A stretch of 43,379 nucleotides of DNA from Bacteroidales bacterium (lineage in GTDB: Bacteria; Bacteroidota; Bacteroidia; Bacteroidales; Paludibacteraceae), in assembly GCA_012518275.1 (NCBI GenBank), contig JAAYSS010000080.1:1-43379 (forward strand), given 5' to 3'. A program made the translations under genes and the position numbers. The notes beneath the pieces were generated by a model. That model had not been told where the DNA came from. It was given only the letters and a program-made list of their open reading frames with translations, and did no database searches. This document shows positions 16,268 through 23,715 of this stretch, piece by piece. Within the stretch, counting starts at the first letter, position 1; every line of letters begins with the position of its first letter.

Positions 16268-16277
16268 TCCGACTTTA

Positions 16278-17225
16278 CTAATTTACAAAATCAGGGTTAA
16301 CTAAACTATTAATATCAAAATCAACAGGAAGAAGTTGCTTCTCTTGCAACCATCTGTTCACAGCATCCAAATCTTCCTGCTTAGGCAGTTGAGCTGGGTG
16401 ATATTCAGGTAATATCACTTTATCAACAAGCGGCTGCGGAAACCCTACTTCGTTTACTAACACATCTTGAAAGTCAGACAGAGGGAGTTGTTGTAAATCA
16501 GCGATTGCACGATTATATGCTCTATAAAAAGCATCTATCTCCTCTTTTTTATTATCTATTGCTGATTTTGTAAATACAATTCCTGTCACATGATATCCCA
16601 AATCATTCATAGTGATAATTGAAGGAAGACCCTCATCTTTTGCCATTGTTACGAAAGGATCGGGCAGGACTGTTAGATCTATCTTCTCATTACGAAGCAT
16701 TTCCAAACGGAGTGGAATTTTATTTATTTCCAACTTGTTAACTTCATCTTGTTCAATCCCGGCACTCTCTAATATCATAGCGGTACAGAAATCAATAACA
16801 GTATTTTGAGCAATTGCCACATTTTTTCCCTTCAACTCATCAATAGACTTAATATTGGTATGCTTTCCGGCTATCAATTCAAAAGTACCATCGCATTGGG
16901 ATGTAAAATATAGTTCTACACCTCCGGACCTCTGTAGAGCTGCACCGGTATAATCAATTATACTTCCATCAAGATTACCACTTTGGATAGCAGCGTCTCG
17001 ATCGTTTGCTGAGAAAAACTTCTGTAAATTAACATTTGCTCCCTCTTCTTCAAAGTAACCTTGTGCATCTGCAACAGCCAACGGTAAATAGTCCATCGAC
17101 GACATCACACCGATAGTTAGTTCTTCGTTCTTATTCTCTCTCTTTTTACCGGTACATGCATTTAAAGCAAGTGATATAATCAAGCAATAAAAAACTGCTG
17201 ATTTAACTGTTTGTTTAATATTCAT
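16278..17225 (-). CDS. Substrate-binding lipoprotein, NMT1/THI5-like
   Basis: A 315-residue lipoprotein with signal and lipobox ending at Cys24 (LALNAC). The mature part is a type II periplasmic binding protein of the NMT1/THI5/SsuA class: SSMDYLPLAVADAQGYFEEEG after the N-terminus (shown by its SMDYLPLAVA core), KGKNVAI, LPDPFVTMA and a C-terminal helix pair. Such proteins deliver sulfonates, nitrate, taurine or thiamine precursors to the permease. No thiamine or sulfonate metabolism gene is nearby, so the ligand is open. It lies 12 bases after the gene for the predicted outer-membrane protein. Confidence 0.92.
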   Translation of the reverse strand: MNIKQTVKSAVFYCLIISLALNACTGKKRENKNEELTIGVMSSMDYLPLAVADAQGYFEEEGANVNLQKFFSANDRDAAIQSGNLDGSIIDYTGAALQRSGGVELYFTSQCDGTFELIAGKHTNIKSIDELKGKNVAIAQNTVIDFCTAMILESAGIEQDEVNKLEINKIPLRLEMLRNEKIDLTVLPDPFVTMAKDEGLPSIITMNDLGYHVTGIVFTKSAIDNKKEEIDAFYRAYNRAIADLQQLPLSDFQDVLVNEVGFPQPLVDKVILPEYHPAQLPKQEDLDAVNRWLQEKQLLPVDFDINSLVNPDFVN

Positions 17226-17237
17226 AATGAAAAAATT

Positions 17238-17885
17238 TTATATATCTATCCTGAAAAATCCACCGTAATTTTGTATGCAAGAACGCTCCGGACGATAACC
17301 ATCAATATTTCCACCTATTCCTAATGTATATTTTTGATAAGTCGCTCCCAGACGGAAATAGAGCATAGTACGTTCTCTTTCATTTTTTTTAAAATCATGA
17401 GAATAGAAGCCCTGCAAACGAGTAAATAAACGCCAATCCTTATTCAACGTCGGTTTATACTCTGCAATTGCAACTGTTTCAATATTTGACCATGGCATAA
17501 AGTTATAATAGGGGGTCAGAACAAGTAACCAAGTGGGATTTGCTTTAGAAAAATGTATCGCCGCAGTCGGGATAAAACCTTTAATGAAATGATACTGTGT
17601 TCCGGCTGATATTCCCACATTTTTATGAAATTGATAAACTATAGAATTGACCGATACTAACTCTGTCTTTCCTTTTTGATAATCATAAAAAGCTGCAGCA
17701 GAAGAGATGTTGTTGTAACGGAACTTGCCTCCAATGGATTTATTAACAGCTAATGACATAGCTACACGCCTGTTTCCAAAAAGCGTTTCAAATGGAATTG
17801 GAGGCTCTTTTTTTTCCTGTGAAAAGATTGAAATATTTACTGAAAAAAAAGCAATAACCAATATTGATAATAGGGTTTTGTTCAT
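17238..17885 (-). CDS. Predicted outer-membrane beta-barrel protein of the transport operon
   Basis: The preferred start is ATG at 17885, giving 215 residues, because it opens a Sec signal peptide (MNKTLLSILVIAFFSVNISIFS); an upstream in-frame start at 17936 would overlap the promoter. The mature part shows alternating amphipathic strands rich in Tyr, Phe and Gly (AGTQYHFIKG, LLVLTPYYNF, RLGATYQKYTLGIGG) and ends with FFRIDI, as expected for a small outer-membrane barrel. No named family is recognised. As first gene of the operon it may let the ligand of the ABC system cross the outer membrane. Confidence 0.75.
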   Translation of the reverse strand: MNKTLLSILVIAFFSVNISIFSQEKKEPPIPFETLFGNRRVAMSLAVNKSIGGKFRYNNISSAAAFYDYQKGKTELVSVNSIVYQFHKNVGISAGTQYHFIKGFIPTAAIHFSKANPTWLLVLTPYYNFMPWSNIETVAIAEYKPTLNKDWRLFTRLQGFYSHDFKKNERERTMLYFRLGATYQKYTLGIGGNIDGYRPERSCIQNYGGFFRIDI

Positions 17886-17915
17886 GAAAAATTGATTAAT
17901 TTTGTGAATATTTTG

Positions 17916-17947
17916 CAAAAATAAACAAAAAAGCATTATCTTGCAAA
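17916..17947 (-). promoter_or_regulatory. Promoter of the transport operon
   Basis: On the minus strand a -33 TTTG (17944-17947) and a -7 TATTTTTG (17916-17923) are spaced by 20 bases, a full consensus match. It supports the start at 17885 for the first gene. Confidence 0.8.
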
Positions 17948-18147
17948 TGAAATAAGAAAGGAATACTGTGCTGTAGGTTATCTTTATTAACTTTACAAAG
18001 ATGGTTAAACTTTTAATTATAAATTAGATATAGGATTTCATTAGCAACTATTTCTATTTATTTTTGAAAGGAATAAAACTATAGCGATGAATAAACTAAA
18101 GTTAAATGCTAATGCTTGTTAAAAGGATTTCATTGGTTTTCATAAAA
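17948..18147. other. AT-rich spacer, nothing recognised
   Basis: Between the transport-operon promoter and the terminator of tRNA-Gly copy 2 there is about 200 bases of AT-rich DNA without ORFs or clear repeats. Confidence 0.5.
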
Positions 18148-18182
18148 AAAACGTTGTAAAACTACTGTCCTACAACGTTTTT
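18148..18182 (-). terminator. Terminator of tRNA-Gly copy 2
   Basis: AAAACGTTGTA (18148-18158) and TACAACGTTTT (18171-18181) form an 11-bp stem with a 12-nt loop. It differs from the copy 1 terminator only within the loop and flanks. Confidence 0.85.
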
Positions 18183-18204
18183 GACTTAGAATAACTCTTT
18201 TTTG

Positions 18205-18276
18205 AGCGGAAAACGGGATTCGAACCCGCGACCCCAACCTTGGCAAGGTTGTGCTCTACCACTGAGCTATTTCCGC
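18205..18276 (-). tRNA. tRNA-Gly(GCC), copy 2
   Basis: A 72-nt tRNA identical in all bases to copy 1 at 13271-13342, with anticodon GCC. Identity extends about four bases past the 5' end and then stops. It has a full promoter upstream and a terminator downstream, so it is the better candidate for the original gene. Confidence 0.97.
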
Positions 18277-18309
18277 AATTATAAAAACTTTCTTTTCTTA
18301 AAGTGGATG

Positions 18310-18341
18310 CAAAAGTACAGATAATTTTTATTTCGTGCAAA
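18310..18341 (-). promoter_or_regulatory. Promoter of tRNA-Gly copy 2
   Basis: On the minus strand a -33 TTTG (18338-18341) and a -7 TACTTTTG (18310-18317) are spaced by 20 bases; the tRNA 5' end is 34 bases after the -7 box. Confidence 0.75.
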
Positions 18342-18400
18342 TTTTTACAACATTTTTTATAGAGTTCGCTGTGTTTGTAAGTTCAATTAGTAAACTGTCA

Positions 18401-20356
18401 TTAAGGATAAAGCTTTCTGTTTTTTTTCTTCCATTCTCCCCGCTTTGCCCTTCCCTTTTTATTCTTTCGGTTTCCGCCATCTTTGTTTTTCTTATACCAA
18501 AAGAAATACTGCCTTTGCGCCAATTTTTCTTCTTTGGTTCGTGCTGTAAAAATTGGTTTCAACGTGTAAGGGTGATAGCCCGAATAGTAAATTTCTGTGG
18601 CTAAAGTCATAGGCGTGGGTGTGAAGTCCTGCACCTGCTCCAGTCGGAAGTTGAGCTTCTTGGTAATTTCAGCAAGTTCCGCCATATCCTGATTACGGCA
18701 CGCCGGGTGGCTGGAAATAAAATACGGTATCAGCTGCTGATTCAGCCCTTCTTCTCGATTAATTCGTTCAAAAATCTTTTTGAATTTGTAGAAATAGTTG
18801 AACGAAGGCTTGCGCATCACTCTGAGCACACGGTCAGACGTATGCTCAGGCGCCACTTTCAGCCTGCCGGACACGTGCCTGCTGATCAATTCACGCATAT
18901 ATTCGCGTTGGCTTTTAGCCGTTTTTCCATCGTCCGTTTCCACCAAAAGCATATCATACCGCACCCCGCTGCCAATGTACGACCGCTTGATGCCGGGCAG
19001 TTTATCCACCGAGCGGTAAATATCGGTGAGTGCGCTGTGGTCAATGTCTAAGTTTTTGCACACCGACGGGTGAATGCACGACGGACGTTTGCATTTTTCA
19101 CAAATGCTCAGATTCTTTCCTTTCATCCCGTACATATTTGCCGAAGGACCTCCCAAATCGCTGATATTTCCTTTGAAATCTTCGGCTTGACTTATTTTTC
19201 GGACTTCGTCCAATATGGACTGCTTGCTCCGTGAAACGATGAACTTTCCCTGATGTGCAGAAATGGTGCAGAACGCACATCCGCCAAAACATCCGCGATG
19301 CAGATTAACTGAGAACTTAATCATTTCATAAGCCGGAACGGGGCGTTTCTTATACTTTGGATGCGGTTGGCGCGTGAAAGGCAGACGATACGTCGCATCC
19401 AGCTCTTCGGGCTTCCACGGCGGATACATTGGATTGATTACAACGCACTTATCCCCTACCCTTTGAAGTAATCGTGCACCGTGCATCCGATTGCTTTCTT
19501 CTTCCACAATTCTGAAATTTGATGCGTATCGCTTCTTGTCTTGCAGGCATTCTTCATGCGAAACGAGCTCGATGGTTATGCCTCTCCCCACACCCTTTCC
19601 AAGAAGAGGGGGCTGCTGAGTACAATAATTAGGATGCTTCTCATCAATCGCAATGGGTAGTTCTTCCCCCTTGGGGGAAGTTAGATGGGTATTTGAAGTT
19701 GTATCTGTACTTTGATGTTCGATGTACGGAAAAGAGTCAGAAAGATAAGCAGTTTGTGGAATATCGGTCAGTTCGTTTATTTTTCGTCCTTTTTTCAATT
19801 CTGCAATCACGGCTTTCAGCGGTTTTTCACCCATGCCGTAAATAAGCAAATCGGCTTTGCTGTCCACCAAAATGCTCGGCATCAATTTATCCGACCAATA
19901 ATCGTAGTGCGTCACTCGCCTGAGCGATGCTTCAATGCCTCCAATGACAATCGGCACATCAGGATAGAGTTTTTTTAGGATATTGCAGTAGGTAATTGTC
20001 GCGTAATCAGGACGTTTATGAGCTTCACCGCCTGCTGTATATGCATCATTTGAGCGAAGACGCTTATTAGCAGTATAATGATTGACCATGCTGTCCATAT
20101 TGCCTGCTGATACGGCAAAAAACAGTTTTGGTACACCAAACTTTTTAAAATCGCGCAAATCATCCTGCCAATTCGGTTGTGGCACGATCGCCACCCGCAA
20201 ACCTTCGGCCTGCATCACTCGCCCAACTACTGCCGGACCAAACGCAGGATGATCCACGTAGGCGTCGCCACTGAAAAGCACCACATCCACGTTATCCCAA
20301 CCATGGAGTCTCATCTCTTTAACTGTTGTAGGCAGGAAGTCGGTAAGTTGATACAT
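18401..20356 (-). CDS. YgiQ family radical SAM protein with in-frame repeat insert
   Basis: The preferred start is ATG at 20356 (MYQLTDFLPTT), giving 651 residues; the upstream extension overlaps the promoter and lacks family pattern. The radical SAM cluster motif C-x3-C-x2-C is at 356, 360 and 363 (GCFGGCAFC), preceded by an N-terminal B12-binding-like/DUF domain (SGDAYVDHPAFG) that defines YgiQ. The family's function is unknown. Residues about 223-259 (nt 19580-19690) are encoded by a palindromic repeat and have no counterpart in typical YgiQ, where the segment ending in TAYL runs almost directly into SHEE and DKK. The C-terminus is Lys-rich. The gene is divergent from rnpB. Confidence 0.93.
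   Translation of the reverse strand: MYQLTDFLPTTVKEMRLHGWDNVDVVLFSGDAYVDHPAFGPAVVGRVMQAEGLRVAIVPQPNWQDDLRDFKKFGVPKLFFAVSAGNMDSMVNHYTANKRLRSNDAYTAGGEAHKRPDYATITYCNILKKLYPDVPIVIGGIEASLRRVTHYDYWSDKLMPSILVDSKADLLIYGMGEKPLKAVIAELKKGRKINELTDIPQTAYLSDSFPYIEHQSTDTTSNTHLTSPKGEELPIAIDEKHPNYCTQQPPLLGKGVGRGITIELVSHEECLQDKKRYASNFRIVEEESNRMHGARLLQRVGDKCVVINPMYPPWKPEELDATYRLPFTRQPHPKYKKRPVPAYEMIKFSVNLHRGCFGGCAFCTISAHQGKFIVSRSKQSILDEVRKISQAEDFKGNISDLGGPSANMYGMKGKNLSICEKCKRPSCIHPSVCKNLDIDHSALTDIYRSVDKLPGIKRSYIGSGVRYDMLLVETDDGKTAKSQREYMRELISRHVSGRLKVAPEHTSDRVLRVMRKPSFNYFYKFKKIFERINREEGLNQQLIPYFISSHPACRNQDMAELAEITKKLNFRLEQVQDFTPTPMTLATEIYYSGYHPYTLKPIFTARTKEEKLAQRQYFFWYKKNKDGGNRKNKKGRAKRGEWKKKNRKLYP
19580..19690. 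repeat. Palindromic repeat element inside ygiQ-like gene
   Basis: About 111 bases (37 codons) carry two palindromic ends: CTTCCCCC/GGGGGAAG (19662-19669, 19672-19679, centre TT) and a CCTCT/AGAGG pair flanking CCCCACACCC near 19580-19610. The encoded segment reads SPKGEEL and PPLLGKGVGRG, typical of translated intergenic repeats. Length is a multiple of three and the frame has no stop. Confidence 0.75.
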
Positions 20357-20394
20357 ATTTATTAAATAATTCGATGTTTGATATTGACTACATG

Positions 20395-20402
20395 CAAAGA
20401 TA
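20395..20402 (-). promoter_or_regulatory. Candidate -7 box for the ygiQ-like gene
   Basis: CAAAGATA on the plus strand is TATCTTTG on the minus strand, a perfect -7 match 38 bases before the preferred start at 20356. It supports that start over the one at 20461. Confidence 0.55.
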
Positions 20403-20508
20403 ATGATAATGTATGATTTGACCGTTAAAGCTACTTTTTTTAAGGAAAAGCCGAATCGCATTGATGTTCTTTTTACTGATAATCAATCTTTTTTATCAAA
20501 AAAAACAT

Positions 20509-20516
20509 TATCTTTG
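20509..20516 (+). promoter_or_regulatory. -7 box of rnpB
   Basis: TATCTTTG is a perfect TAnnTTTG match that ends 6 bases before the first base of the RNase P RNA helix P1, the distance expected for a transcription start there. Confidence 0.7.
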
Positions 20517-20522
20517 CACCTT

Positions 20523-20880
20523 ACAGTAGGTCGGTTTGTCGCTTTCCGCTTGGCGGGAGGAGGAAAGTCCGGGCAACGCAGAGCGCCATGCTTCCTAACT
20601 GGAAGTTGCCGGTAACGACAAAGTAACGTAACAGAAAATAACCGCTCCGATTTCGGTCGGAGCAAGGGTGAAAAGGTGAGGTAAGAGCTCACCGGTCCGA
20701 GTGGCGACACGCGGAGCCGTACGTCTTATGGGTTGCAAGATCAAGTAAACCGGCGCAGTAGGATGGCTCGTCCGATGCCGGAGGGTAGATTGCTTAGATT
20801 TCGTCAGCAATGGCGAAACCAGATAAATGACAAACGTTCCGTTTTTACGGAATACAGAACCCGGCTTATAGACCTGCTGT
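20523..20880 (+). ncRNA. rnpB: RNase P RNA, type A
   Basis: The catalytic RNA of RNase P, which matures tRNA 5' ends. Helix P1 is formed by ACAGTAGGTC (20523-20532) and GACCTGCTGT (20871-20880), with one wobble. Conserved blocks are present in order: GAGGAAAGTCCGGGC (CR-I), AGGGTGAAAAGGTGAGGTAAGAGCTCACCG region near 20665-20694 (given here by position and by its AGGGTGAAA core), and the closing ACAGAACCCGGCTTATAGACC block near 20854-20874. The length of about 358 nt is normal. Short ORFs crossing it on both strands are spurious. It is followed after 34 bases by the yihY-like gene without a clear terminator. Confidence 0.97.
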
Positions 20881-20914
20881 ATTTTTATCCCCAAACCTTG
20901 CTGAAGGGAAACTT

Positions 20915-22237
20915 ATGAAAAAGCTTATTAACGCTATAAAACAATTTTTTACTTTTATCCGCTTTGATATTTGGCGGATAACGAGTACTGAATTGCCTAA
21001 AGGCAGGCACATTCTTTACAATATCTTGAAAACGATTTACCTGGCTGTCAAAGGTTATAGCAAGGATCGACTCGGCGTTCGAGCTGCCGCACTCACCTAC
21101 TCCATCTCATTTGCTATCGTTCCGTTAATTGCATTAATTTCAGCCGTATCAAAAGGTTTCGGTATTGAAAGTGTGATAGAAAAAACGCTTCAAAAAACAT
21201 TTGTGGCACAAGCGAATTTAATTCCTATCATTATGGAATTTGTACGCAAATACCTGGATACGATGAGTGGAGGTGTTTTTATCGGTATCGGACTAATTAT
21301 TGTGATTTATTCTGTTTTTAATTTGTTTTCGAAAATCGAATTGGCATTGAACAACATTTGGGAGGTTCAAAAATCACGGTCTATACTTAAACAGTTTACC
21401 ATATATTTTTCCGGAGTGCTTATTTTTCCCATTCTCATAGCTATCTCTGCTGGTTTGTCTATTTATATAAATAACATATTAAAAGACACTTTTTTATTTG
21501 AAATATTTTCTCCGTTTACCAAATTTTTGGTCAGAATAACACCCTACATTGCATCGGGGTTGATTTTTACCTTGATTTATCAAATTGTTCCCAACACGAA
21601 AGTGCGGTTTGTAAATGCATTAATTGCGGGAATGACTGCCGGAATTTTATTCCAATTGTTTCAAAGTCTTTATGTTAGCGGACAAATTAATCTTACTCGT
21701 TATAACGCTATTTATGGTGGTTTCGCAGCAATTCCACTATTACTACTCTGGCTGAATATTTCTTGCCTTATTTTCTTGATTGGTGCCGAAATTTCCTATG
21801 TTTCTCAAAATCTCAGGAACTTTGATTATGCACTTGATTCTGAGCATATTAGTAATCGCTATAATAACTACTTGACCTATTTTGTGGCTTACGTAATTGT
21901 TAAAAGGTTTGAAAACAACGAGCCAGCATATAGTGTTGAGGATATTGTGAAAAAGTACAAAATGCCGATACGGATTGTAAACAGAATAATTAACACATTG
22001 AAAAACGCTGAAATAATTTCGGAAGTTATTACGGAAGATTATCGGAAAGTGTACCAGCCTGCCATCGACATTAACCAGCTGACTTTGAGTTTATTGGAGA
22101 CTAAAATTGATATGCGTGGTTCAGAGTTATTTTTAGAATCTAAAAACGAACAAATGGATGCGTTTTGGCAAAAAATGCTTCAAGTGCAAGAGAAAACTGA
22201 TAAAATCTCTGAAACAATTCTGCTAAAAGATTTGTAA
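20915..22237 (+). CDS. YihY/BrkB family membrane protein
   Basis: A 440-residue protein of the YihY/UPF0761 (formerly misnamed RNase BN) family. Six membrane segments follow an N-terminal cytoplasmic helix; family landmarks are LGVRAAALTYSISFAIVPLIA near 50-70 (core AAALTYS), YNAIYGGFAAIPLLLLWL near 268-285 (core YGGFAAIP) and GAEISY. The C-terminal 140 residues are cytoplasmic and look like a winged-helix pair (YSVEDIVKKYKMP, IINTLKNAEII). The family's role is not settled. It ends 19 bases from the convergent PAP2 gene and no terminator is seen between them. Confidence 0.93.
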   Translation: MKKLINAIKQFFTFIRFDIWRITSTELPKGRHILYNILKTIYLAVKGYSKDRLGVRAAALTYSISFAIVPLIALISAVSKGFGIESVIEKTLQKTFVAQANLIPIIMEFVRKYLDTMSGGVFIGIGLIIVIYSVFNLFSKIELALNNIWEVQKSRSILKQFTIYFSGVLIFPILIAISAGLSIYINNILKDTFLFEIFSPFTKFLVRITPYIASGLIFTLIYQIVPNTKVRFVNALIAGMTAGILFQLFQSLYVSGQINLTRYNAIYGGFAAIPLLLLWLNISCLIFLIGAEISYVSQNLRNFDYALDSEHISNRYNNYLTYFVAYVIVKRFENNEPAYSVEDIVKKYKMPIRIVNRIINTLKNAEIISEVITEDYRKVYQPAIDINQLTLSLLETKIDMRGSELFLESKNEQMDAFWQKMLQVQEKTDKISETILLKDL

Positions 22238-22256
22238 AGAGTTGCTGTTGCTACCT

Positions 22257-22913
22257 TTAAAAAATCCAATAACTATAAGCAACTAATCCAATGATTGTCA
22301 GCCCAAAAACATAAATCGGAATTGCAGCCTGATTGATGTTTATTGGTGGTCTATTCAGTATTTCCGATTTGAACTTTTTGAGCGCCCAGTAAACTATCCA
22401 CGCAGCAAAAAAACCTACTAAAATCCCACCTAAAATATCGCCCGGATAGTGAACACCAAGGTAAATGCGGGAATATGCATTGATAGCAGCCCAACTAAAA
22501 ATAGCAAAACCATAAAATCGATTTCTGAAAAGTAGTGATGATAAAAGCGCCAATCCGAACGAATTGGCAGCGTGAGATGAAACAAATCCGTATAATCCCC
22601 CACGATAATTTTTGACCAGCACTACCAATCCTTCCAATTCAGGGTCACGAGATGGACGAAGCCTTTGCACTGCGCCTTTCAGAATACCTGACGAAACTTG
22701 GTCCGCAATAACAACACACAGCACTAAACTGACAATAATCCACCAAGCTTGATTGCCCCATTTTTTGAAAATAACGTAAATCATCGATAAGTAAAGCGGC
22801 ACCCAAGTCAATTTCGCACTATATCCAAACATTAGCCCATCCCAAAAGTCAGTGTAGTCATTATTCAACGCCAACAGCCACTGTTTATCGATATTTTCAA
22901 GTACTTCAAGCAC
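22257..22913 (-). CDS. PAP2 family phosphatase
   Basis: A 218-residue membrane phosphatase with the three PAP2 motifs: K-x6-RP (K79 to P87), SSH (112-114) and SR-x5-H-x3-D (S148, R149, H155, D159). Five or six membrane segments are predicted and the active site should face the periplasm. Substrates in the family are phosphatidic acid, undecaprenyl pyrophosphate or lipid A phosphates; which applies here is not shown. It is 37 bases past batE and probably shares the operon transcript. Confidence 0.95.
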   Translation of the reverse strand: MLEVLENIDKQWLLALNNDYTDFWDGLMFGYSAKLTWVPLYLSMIYVIFKKWGNQAWWIIVSLVLCVVIADQVSSGILKGAVQRLRPSRDPELEGLVVLVKNYRGGLYGFVSSHAANSFGLALLSSLLFRNRFYGFAIFSWAAINAYSRIYLGVHYPGDILGGILVGFFAAWIVYWALKKFKSEILNRPPININQAAIPIYVFGLTIIGLVAYSYWIF

Positions 22914-22950
22914 AAACTTGTTTTTTATCAGAAACTACATTATCCGCTAC

Positions 22951-23715
22951 TCAAATTCGTTCAATTGTTTTCTCTTCCAGCCAGCCCACAGCACCGTTTT
23001 CGAGACTTATCTCAACCCACGTTCCAAGAGTTGATTTAACATTTACCCGCGTCCCTTCATGAAGTTGAAAAAGGTCGGTTCCACTCACATCTGGTGCACT
23101 TTTAGCCGTTACTGAACCAGCAAGGACAATGGCTGATTTATGTTTCACAAACTGGTTATTTCTGATTCCTGCAAATGAAAAGGTAATAGCAAACAAAACG
23201 GCGCAAATTATGGTCGTGTAAAACGAAAATTTTCTCCTGCTTCGAGTTGCTGAAAAAACAAAAAATAGCAATATGCCTAATGTGAAGATGAAAAATGTCA
23301 AACTGATAAAAGCCCACTGATTAGACGAAAAAACACTGATAAGTCCATTTATCCACCTTTTTATAAAAAATGTAGGAGCTGAATTCACATTGTCAACAAT
23401 CTTTCGTTCGGCCAATTTAAGATTATAAGCGGCATCTTTGAATCTTGGATTAAGCCGAAGCGCTCGCTCGTAATTAAGAATAGCCCTCCCTATTTCATCA
23501 CTTTTGTAATAACAGTTTCCCAGGTTGTAATACAACTCAGCAGAAATTCCCTGATGAAGCATTTCTTCATACATCGTGGCTGCATCGGAATACTGTCCTT
23601 GCTTGTACATTTCATTTGCCTTGGGCAAATCATGCAAAAGTATTGAATCTTTCTGAGCATTTAACGAAACACTCAAAATCATTGTCAAAAATAATATCAA
23701 ATAATTTCGTTTCAT
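22951..23715 (-). CDS. batE: BatE, TPR and SH3 protein of the aerotolerance operon
   Basis: A 254-residue protein: signal peptide (MKRNYLILFLTMILSVSLNA), TPR repeats at about 30-110 (YYNLGNCYYKSDEIGRAILN), two membrane segments near 130-175, and a C-terminal bacterial SH3 domain (LHEGTRVNVKSTLGTWVEI to AVGWLEE). This order is that of BatE, thought to join protein complexes in the periplasm. Its start overlaps the batD stop by 4 bases, a sign of coupled translation. Confidence 0.92.
   Translation of the reverse strand: MKRNYLILFLTMILSVSLNAQKDSILLHDLPKANEMYKQGQYSDAATMYEEMLHQGISAELYYNLGNCYYKSDEIGRAILNYERALRLNPRFKDAAYNLKLAERKIVDNVNSAPTFFIKRWINGLISVFSSNQWAFISLTFFIFTLGILLFFVFSATRSRRKFSFYTTIICAVLFAITFSFAGIRNNQFVKHKSAIVLAGSVTAKSAPDVSGTDLFQLHEGTRVNVKSTLGTWVEISLENGAVGWLEEKTIERI

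Noticed and set aside
20357-20461. Upstream start of the ygiQ-like gene at 20461
   Set aside because: The extension covers the -7 box and has no family pattern; ATG 20356 gives the usual MYQLTDFLPT start.
20483-20894. Short ORFs on both strands crossing 20483-20894
   Set aside because: They overlap the conserved blocks and helix P1 of the RNase P RNA and show no protein family pattern.
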